Assembly: GCA_026399575.1 (NCBI GenBank)
Contig: JAPLQS010000026.1
Span: forward strand, 1-63,798
Length of the DNA: 63,798 nucleotides
Direction of reading: 5' to 3'
Origin: Nitrosospira sp.
GTDB taxonomy: Bacteria; Pseudomonadota; Gammaproteobacteria; Burkholderiales; Nitrosomonadaceae
Numbering within the stretch: the stretch's first letter is position 1; each line of letters opens with the position of its first letter. The translations under genes were made by a program, and so were the position numbers. This document shows positions 59,274 through 63,798 of this stretch, in pieces. The notes under the pieces were generated by a model, which saw nothing but the letters and a program-made list of their open reading frames with translations, searched no databases and had not been told where the DNA came from.

Positions 59274-60205
59274 GACTGTATCCTTTCTTGCAGCAAGCGC
59301 AGCAGATATTGGCCATAGCCATTCTTGGCCAGGGGCTGAGCCAGTTTCTCAAGCTGTTCGGCAGTGATGAAACCCCGGCGATAGGCGATCTCTTCCGGGC
59401 AGGCGACCTTGAGACCCTGGCGGTGCTCAATGGTTTCGATAAAGTTGCTGGCTTCTATCAGACTCTCGTGAGTGCCCGTATCCAGCCAAGCATAACCACG
59501 CCCCATGATTTCGACGTTGAGCTGATCGCGCTGCAGATAGATGCGGTTGACATCAGTTATTTCCAGCTCGCCACGGACGGAAGGCTGGAGATGGGCGGCG
59601 ATATCGATGACCTGATTATCGTAGAAATACAGGCCGGTGACGGCATAGTTGCTCTTGGGTTGGGAAGGTTTTTCTTCCAGCGATGTGGCCCGGTTCTGGG
59701 CGTCAAACGCAACCACGCCGTAACGTCCTGGATCCTGCACATGGTAAGCGAATACTGTTGCACCTTCAGTTTCAAGCATGGCGCGTTCGAGCTGCATATG
59801 CAGATCGTGGCCATAAAAAATGTTATCGCCCAGCACCAGCGCACTGGGATGATGGCCGATAAAATCCCTGCCGATAATGAAGGCCTGGGCCAATCCGTCC
59901 GGACTGGGCTGCATGGCATATTGCAGATTAAGCCCCCAATCGCTGCCGTCGCCCAGCAGTTGTTCAAAACGCGGTGTATCTTGTGGCGTGGAGATGATGA
60001 GGATATCGCGTATGCCCGCCAGCATCAGGGTGCTCAGGGGGTAGTAAATCATCGGCTTGTCGTAAATGGGCAGCAGTTGCTTGGAGACTGCCTTGGTCAC
60101 GGGGTAGAGCCGGGTACCGGAACCGCCGGCGAGAATGATGCCTTTCCTGGTGAGTGGAGAGTGGCTAGTAGGAAGTGAGGAGTTGGAAGTAGTGAGTTGA
60201 GTCAT
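59270..60205 (-). CDS. rfbA: Glucose-1-phosphate thymidylyltransferase with repeat-derived N-terminus
   Basis: 311 residues. The body starts [26 protein letters not shown], then [38 protein letters not shown] and [19 protein letters not shown], as in RmlA, the dTTP + glucose-1-phosphate step. Before it are about 19 residues rich in S, T, L and P, encoded by the heptamer array at 60149-60197. Relatives begin with MKGIILAGG; here the codon at that Met position is AGG (Arg). The only start is ATG 60205, whose ATGA overlaps the stop of the four-helix-bundle gene. Confidence 0.94.
   Translation of the reverse strand: MTQLTTSNSSLPTSHSPLTRKGIILAGGSGTRLYPVTKAVSKQLLPIYDKPMIYYPLSTLMLAGIRDILIISTPQDTPRFEQLLGDGSDWGLNLQYAMQPSPDGLAQAFIIGRDFIGHHPSALVLGDNIFYGHDLHMQLERAMLETEGATVFAYHVQDPGRYGVVAFDAQNRATSLEEKPSQPKSNYAVTGLYFYDNQVIDIAAHLQPSVRGELEITDVNRIYLQRDQLNVEIMGRGYAWLDTGTHESLIEASNFIETIEHRQGLKVACPEEIAYRRGFITAEQLEKLAQPLAKNGYGQYLLRLLQERIQS
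60149..60197. repeat. Degenerate heptamer array C, forming the rfbA 5' end
   Basis: Seven heptamers, GGTGAGT to AGTGAGT (GGTGAGT, GGAGAGT, GGCTAGT, AGGAAGT, GAGGAGT, TGGAAGT, AGTGAGT on the + strand). On the - strand they are translated as the extra N-terminal residues of RfbA. Confidence 0.85.
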
Positions 60206-60555
60206 ATTGTGCCCAATTTTTTGTGCAAACCAGTTAGTAACTTTCCGGTGCTATTGGCCAGTTCAAAGGCGGGGTGGTCTGGTGCGGCGAAGCCAAGCAT
60301 AGTTGCCAGTTGTAATTGGGTTTCAAGTTCGGCCAACGAGCCTCGCGCTATCCCAATGAAATTCAGGAACTCCTTTGCACCGTTCCGGCCCGCACCTTCG
60401 GCAATATTGCTCGGGATTGACACGGCTGCCCGTCTCATTTGCTGCGAGAGTCCATAACGTTCCTCTGCCGGGAAATCAGACGTCATTTGATATACAGCTT
60501 TTACCAGTTGCATCGCGAATTTCCAAGCTTCCAGTTGTTCGTGTGGTTTGGCCAT
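60202..60555 (-). CDS. S23 / four-helix-bundle family protein
   Basis: 117 residues, the usual size for the 23S rRNA intervening-sequence (S23) family, also related to the Avd accessory protein of diversity-generating retroelements. Shows [40 protein letters not shown] (the family signature SIPxNIAEG) and [17 protein letters not shown] strong AAGGGGGG site precedes ATG 60555. It interrupts the rfbBDAC order and is bounded on both sides by heptamer arrays; its stop overlaps the rfbA start. It has no recognised role in rhamnose synthesis. Confidence 0.9.
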   Translation of the reverse strand: MAKPHEQLEAWKFAMQLVKAVYQMTSDFPAEERYGLSQQMRRAAVSIPSNIAEGAGRNGAKEFLNFIGIARGSLAELETQLQLATMLGFAAPDHPAFELANSTGKLLTGLHKKLGTI

Positions 60556-60569
60556 TTACCCCCCCTTCT

Positions 60570-60648
60570 GGTGAGTAGCAAGTGGTGAGTAGTAAGTAGT
60601 GAATGGTGAGTGGTGAGTGGTGAGTGGTGAGTAGGAAGTAGGGAGTGG
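60570..60648. repeat. Degenerate heptamer array B, upstream of the S23 gene
   Basis: Eleven heptamers plus GG, reading GGTGAGT on the + strand, with six exact GGTGAGT units and variants such as AGTAAGT. It is inverted relative to array A (60701-60749) across a 52-base core (60649-60700), so the pair could form a large cruciform or RNA hairpin. Confidence 0.9.
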
Positions 60649-60700
60649 AAAAACAATTGTAGCCCATGCCACATGTACCTTGCACGTTGACCTACAGTTT

Positions 60701-60749
60701 CTCACTTACCACTCACCACTCACCACTCACCACTTACTATTTACCACTC
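60701..60749. repeat. Degenerate heptamer array A, covering the rfbD 3' end
   Basis: Seven heptamers of the complementary sense (ACCACTC type). The rfbD stop codon (60737-60739) and its last few codons (GSGK) lie inside this array. Confidence 0.88.
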
Positions 60750-61639
60750 CCCAGAATCTCATCCAGCATGCGCGCCACGCCAGTTTGCCACAACGGCAGG
60801 TGCAAATCGAAGCTGGTTTGCAGTTTGCCGGTGTCCAGCCGCGAGTTCAGGGGTCGCCGGGCGGGCAGAGGAAACGCGCTGGTCGGTACCGGGATCACAT
60901 TTTCCGCGGTGGTCTTGAGTTCAATTCCGGCTTGACGCGCGCGATCCAGCACAAAACAGGCATAACCGTGCCACGAGGTTTCACCTGCGGCAGCCAGATG
61001 GTACAGGCCGGACAGTTCCGGCCGCTGCCGGGCCGTGCGGATGGCATGGGCGGTGACATCCGCCAGCAGATCGGCACCGGTGGGAGCGCCGATCTGATCG
61101 TCGATGACGGTCAGACGCTCACGTTCCTGGGCCAGGCGCAGCATGGTCCTGGCGAAATTGCCGCCGCGTGCGGCATAGACCCAACTGGTGCGGAAGATCA
61201 GATGCTGGCAGCCTGCAGCACGGATGGCTTCTTCGCCCGCCAGCTTGGTGGAGCCATATACACTCAATGGTGCGGGGGGGTCGGTTTCCACCCAAGGCTT
61301 GCTGCCACTGCCGTCAAACACGTAGTCGGTGGAGTAATGAATCAGCCAGCTCCCCAGCTTGCGCGCTTCCTGTGCGAGTATGCCTGGAGCCAGCGCATTG
61401 ATGGTGCGGACCAGTTCCGGTTCGCTCTCGGCTTTGTCTACCGCGGTATAGGCAGCGGCATTGACGATTACATCCGGAGCAATTGTGCGCACGGTCTGGG
61501 CAATGTCGTCCAGACGGGTGAAGTCGCCGCACGGTTGCTGGCTATCGGCATCCAGTGCGATCAGTTCGCCCAGAGGCGCGAGACTGCGCTGCAGTTCCCA
61601 GCCTACCTGGCCACCCTTGCCGAACAACAGAATTTTCAT
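60737..61639 (-). CDS. rfbD: dTDP-4-dehydrorhamnose reductase
   Basis: 300 residues from ATG 61639, with AGGAG 9 bases upstream and one base shared with the rfbB stop. Motifs are ILLFGKGGQVGWELQRSL, VDKAESEPELVRTINALAPGILA, STDYVFDG, YGSTKLAGEEA (Y-x-x-x-K) and RTSWVYAARGGNFARTML. Last step of dTDP-L-rhamnose synthesis, NADPH-dependent. The C-terminus is contributed by heptamer array A. Confidence 0.95.
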   Translation of the reverse strand: MKILLFGKGGQVGWELQRSLAPLGELIALDADSQQPCGDFTRLDDIAQTVRTIAPDVIVNAAAYTAVDKAESEPELVRTINALAPGILAQEARKLGSWLIHYSTDYVFDGSGSKPWVETDPPAPLSVYGSTKLAGEEAIRAAGCQHLIFRTSWVYAARGGNFARTMLRLAQERERLTVIDDQIGAPTGADLLADVTAHAIRTARQRPELSGLYHLAAAGETSWHGYACFVLDRARQAGIELKTTAENVIPVPTSAFPLPARRPLNSRLDTGKLQTSFDLHLPLWQTGVARMLDEILGSGK

Positions 61640-62757
61640 CAACCGCGCTCCTGGTAATTCTTTTCGACCCATGTCCGGTAAGCGCCCGACTGCACATTAC
61701 TGACCCAGCTCTGGTTGTCCAGATACCACTGCACGGTTTTGCGGATGCCGGTTGCGAAGGTTTCAGCCGGCTTCCAGCCCAGTTCATGCTCGATCTTGCT
61801 GGCATCGATAGCGTAGCGGCGGTCATGGCCGGGGCGGTCGGTGACGTAAGTGATTAGGGAGCGGTAAGTGGGCAGTGGAGAGTGGGGAGTGGTGAGTGGC
61901 AAATGGGGAATGGTAAGTGGTAAGTGGGAAGTGGGAAGTGGGCGGAGCTCGTCCAGTAGCGCACAAACGGTATGGACGATTTCGATATTGGGTTTTTCGT
62001 TGCAGCCGCCGATGTTATAGACCTCGCCTACCCGGCCGGCTGCGAGCACGCGGCGGATGGCGCTGCAATGGTCTTTGACATACAGCCAGTCGCGGATTTG
62101 CTGGCCGTCACCGTAGACTGGCAACGACTTGCCTGCGAGCGCATTGACGATCATCAGCGGAATGAGTTTCTCCGGGAAATGGTAGGGGCCGTAGTTGTTG
62201 GAGCAGTTGGTGGTGAGTACCGGCAGGCTATAGGTGTGATGATAGGCGCGCACCAGATGGTCACTAGCGGCTTTGCTGGCCGAGTAAGGGCTGTTGGGTT
62301 CATAACGGCGAGTTTCACTGAAAGCCGGTTCATCCTTGGCCAGTGAGCCGTAGACCTCGTCGGTCGAGACATGAAGAAAGCGGAAGCTCTGTTTTGTCTC
62401 GTCGTTCAATCCATTCCAGTAGGCGCGCACGGTTTCCAGCAGCCGGAAGGTGCCGACGATGTTGGTCTGGATAAAGTCTTCCGGGCCGTGGATGGAACGA
62501 TCCACATGGCTTTCGGCGGCGAAATTGATGAGCGCCCGCGGCTGGTGCTGCGCCAGCAAGCCGGCTACCAGGGTGGAATCAGCGATGTCGCCGTGGACGA
62601 AGATGTGCCGCGGATCCGCTGTCAGCGAAGCGAGATTCTGCAAATTGCCCGCATAGGTGAGCGCATCGAGATTGACAATCGCTTCATCGGATTGTGTCAG
62701 CCAATCCAGCACAAAATTTGCGCCAATGAACCCGGCGCCGCCTGTTACTAGAATCAT
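61639..62757 (-). CDS. rfbB: dTDP-glucose 4,6-dehydratase with repeat-encoded insertion
   Basis: 372 residues from ATG 62757 (AGGAA upstream), about 20 longer than usual. Motifs: [53 protein letters not shown] (catalytic Y-x-x-x-K), [27 protein letters not shown]. Between LLDELRP and [10 protein letters not shown], about residues 273-299, a stretch rich in P, L, T, S and H is encoded by an 11-unit heptamer array (61863-61939). The frame is preserved. The insertion lies in a surface loop ahead of the RPGHDxRY segment, so activity may survive. Confidence 0.95.
   Translation of the reverse strand: MILVTGGAGFIGANFVLDWLTQSDEAIVNLDALTYAGNLQNLASLTADPRHIFVHGDIADSTLVAGLLAQHQPRALINFAAESHVDRSIHGPEDFIQTNIVGTFRLLETVRAYWNGLNDETKQSFRFLHVSTDEVYGSLAKDEPAFSETRRYEPNSPYSASKAASDHLVRAYHHTYSLPVLTTNCSNNYGPYHFPEKLIPLMIVNALAGKSLPVYGDGQQIRDWLYVKDHCSAIRRVLAAGRVGEVYNIGGCNEKPNIEIVHTVCALLDELRPLPTSHLPLTIPHLPLTTPHSPLPTYRSLITYVTDRPGHDRRYAIDASKIEHELGWKPAETFATGIRKTVQWYLDNQSWVSNVQSGAYRTWVEKNYQERG
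61863..61939. repeat. Degenerate heptamer array D, inside rfbB
   Basis: Eleven heptamers of GGTAAGT/GGGAAGT/GGTGAGT type on the + strand, same sense as arrays B and C. Seventy-seven bases, fully within the rfbB reading frame. No four-helix-bundle gene accompanies it. Confidence 0.9.
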
Positions 62758-62883
62758 TCGCAATTCCTGAGTCGTATTGCATACGTTGCTGTTGCAGCGG
62801 ATGCGGTTTCGTTCTGGTTGATAATTTTACCTTACGTCAGGAGGTACAGGTTTTTTGTAGTTTCCATTTGCAACACAGCCTGA

Positions 62884-63615
62884 CTAGAACTCCTCGTTAT
62901 CCCGCAGATAACGCCATTTCCCCACGGGCAGATCGCCCAGTTTTATGCGGCCGATGCGGACGCGTTTTAACCCGGTGACTTTCAGTCCGACCAGTTCGCA
63001 CATGCGGCGGATCTGGCGCTTCTTGCCTTCCCGCAGAATGAAGCGCAATTGATCCTGATTCTGCCAGCTCACCTGCGCGTGTTTCAGCGCTGCGCCGTCC
63101 AGACTCAGACCATGATTCAGCAGATCCAACTGCTGCTTCGACAGCGTTCCTTGTACCCGCACCAGGTATTCCTTCTCGATCGCGGAATCGGCGCCAATCA
63201 GTTGTTTGGCGATACGGCCATCTTGCGTCAGTACCAGCAGACCCTGCGAATCGATATCCAGTCTCCCTGCCGGGGCCAGGCCTTTCAGGTGCATCGGGCT
63301 GAATCGTTGCGGCGATTGATCGCCATGAAAACGGGATTCCTCATTGATCAGAGTGACTGCCGGCTGATAACCGGGTTCCGGCTGTCCTGATACGTAGCCG
63401 ATGGGCTTGTTCAGCAGTATCGTCACCCGGCCATGCTGCTGCGCTTGTGCGGCCTTGTCGAGCTTGATTTTCTGCGCAGGATAAATCTTCGTGCCCAGCT
63501 CAGTGATGCGCTCGCCATCCACAAACACCCAGCCGCGTTCGATGTAGCTGTCCGCTTCTCTGCGGGAACAGAGACCTTGTGCGGACATGAGTTTGGACAG
63601 GCGGATCTTTTCCAT
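62884..63615 (-). CDS. RsuA/RluF-family pseudouridine synthase
   Basis: 243 residues from ATG 63615 ([14 protein letters not shown]); ATG 63639 adds eight. An S4 RNA-binding domain ([31 protein letters not shown]) is followed by the catalytic domain with [11 protein letters not shown], the active-site aspartate in [31 protein letters not shown] and [15 protein letters not shown]. It isomerises uridine in rRNA; resemblance is greatest to RluF, but the exact site is uncertain. Confidence 0.92.
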   Translation of the reverse strand: MEKIRLSKLMSAQGLCSRREADSYIERGWVFVDGERITELGTKIYPAQKIKLDKAAQAQQHGRVTILLNKPIGYVSGQPEPGYQPAVTLINEESRFHGDQSPQRFSPMHLKGLAPAGRLDIDSQGLLVLTQDGRIAKQLIGADSAIEKEYLVRVQGTLSKQQLDLLNHGLSLDGAALKHAQVSWQNQDQLRFILREGKKRQIRRMCELVGLKVTGLKRVRIGRIKLGDLPVGKWRYLRDNEEF

Positions 63616-63707
63616 GAAAGGTGTTGTGGGGTTGTGCACGGCTTCAGTTGCGTCCGGGCATTATAATTTGAAGCCCTGTGCCGTTTCAGTTAAAATTCGA
63701 CCTTTCC

Positions 63708-63784
63708 AGGCGCGTAGCTCAGCTGGTTAGAGCACCACCTTGACATGGTGGGGGTCGTTGGTTCGAGTCCAATCGCGCCTACCA
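63708..63784 (+). tRNA. tRNA-Val, anticodon GAC
   Basis: 77 bases with a 7-bp acceptor stem (AGGCGCG with CGCGCCT), D-arm GCTC..GAGC, anticodon stem CCACC/GGTGG enclosing TTGACAT (anticodon GAC at 63742-63744), T-arm with GTTCGAGTC and encoded CCA at 63782-63784. Confidence 0.97.
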
Positions 63785-63798
63785 AAATATTGGTTAAA

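Noticed and set aside
60570-60749. CRISPR array
   Set aside because: Units are 7 bases, adjacent and degenerate, without 25-40-base repeats, spacers or cas genes.

Overview
The window looks like a chromosomal segment of a betaproteobacterium, most plausibly of the Nitrosomonadales (Nitrosomonas/Nitrosospira type). The reasons are the proteins themselves, the tkt-gap-pgk-pyk-fba string, the fmt-rsmB-DUF4390-ntrYX string, the LysM-dprA-topoisomerase string and a moderate G+C content. No rRNA or taxonomic marker is present, so this is inference. Base use is fairly even except for an AT-rich patch at about 45.9-46.9 kb.

Layout. (1) 0-9.1 kb, + strand: polyphosphate/phosphate genes (phoU end, a 36-codon stump of ppx, ppk, a CYTH-CHAD protein), with an overlapping four-gene operon of unknown function, an EAL-CBS-GGDEF protein and yggX. 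(2) 9.2-16.2 kb, - strand: sugar-phosphate enzymes tkt, gap, pgk, pyk, fba. As read, fba and pyk carry internal out-of-frame deletions and tkt an exact 21-bp tandem duplication. (3) 16.3-23.2 kb, - strand: def, fmt, rsmB, DUF4390, ntrY, ntrX; NtrX has a badly degenerate AAA+ domain. (4) 23.5-28.8 kb: LysM protein, dprA, topoisomerase III, a small membrane protein. (5) 29.3-35.7 kb, + strand: a lipid locus with a GNAT-like acyltransferase, MobA-like nucleotidyltransferase, LptF, LptG, DAG-kinase-like lipid kinase and a Tam41-like cytidylyltransferase. It resembles anionic sphingolipid or other anionic-lipid synthesis and export. (6) 35.7-39.8 kb, - strand: KdsB-like CMP transferase, HpaI-type aldolase, 2-hydroxyacid dehydrogenase, epimerase and HAD phosphatase, a candidate activated keto-deoxy-sugar pathway.

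(7) 40.1-55.7 kb: surface glycan genes. Three large glycosyltransferase proteins on + are followed on - by a methyltransferase broken at a G10 tract, then DHQ-synthase-like, SDR, HpaI-like aldolase, TPP enzyme, NAD-dependent reductase/epimerase and the complete RfbF-RfbG-RfbH set for CDP-4-keto-3,6-dideoxyhexose. Together these suggest a branched or unusual 3,6-dideoxy sugar. (8) 56-62.8 kb: FkbM methyltransferase, gpmA, a frameshifted fatty-acid desaturase and the dTDP-rhamnose genes rfbC, rfbA, rfbD, rfbB. An S23/four-helix-bundle gene flanked by degenerate heptamer arrays (GGTGAGT type) sits exactly between rfbD and rfbA; another array lies inside rfbB. (9) 62.9-63.8 kb: an RsuA/RluF-type pseudouridine synthase and tRNA-Val(GAC).

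Two things stand out. The first is the 'array - S23 gene - array' unit, which supplies the last codons of rfbD and the first codons of rfbA and looks like an inserted cassette. The second is the adjacent lipid and deoxy-sugar loci, whose gene combinations do not match a textbook pathway. The number of small indels (fba, pyk, tkt, methyltransferase, desaturase) also means assembly error must be excluded before any of these genes is called a true pseudogene.
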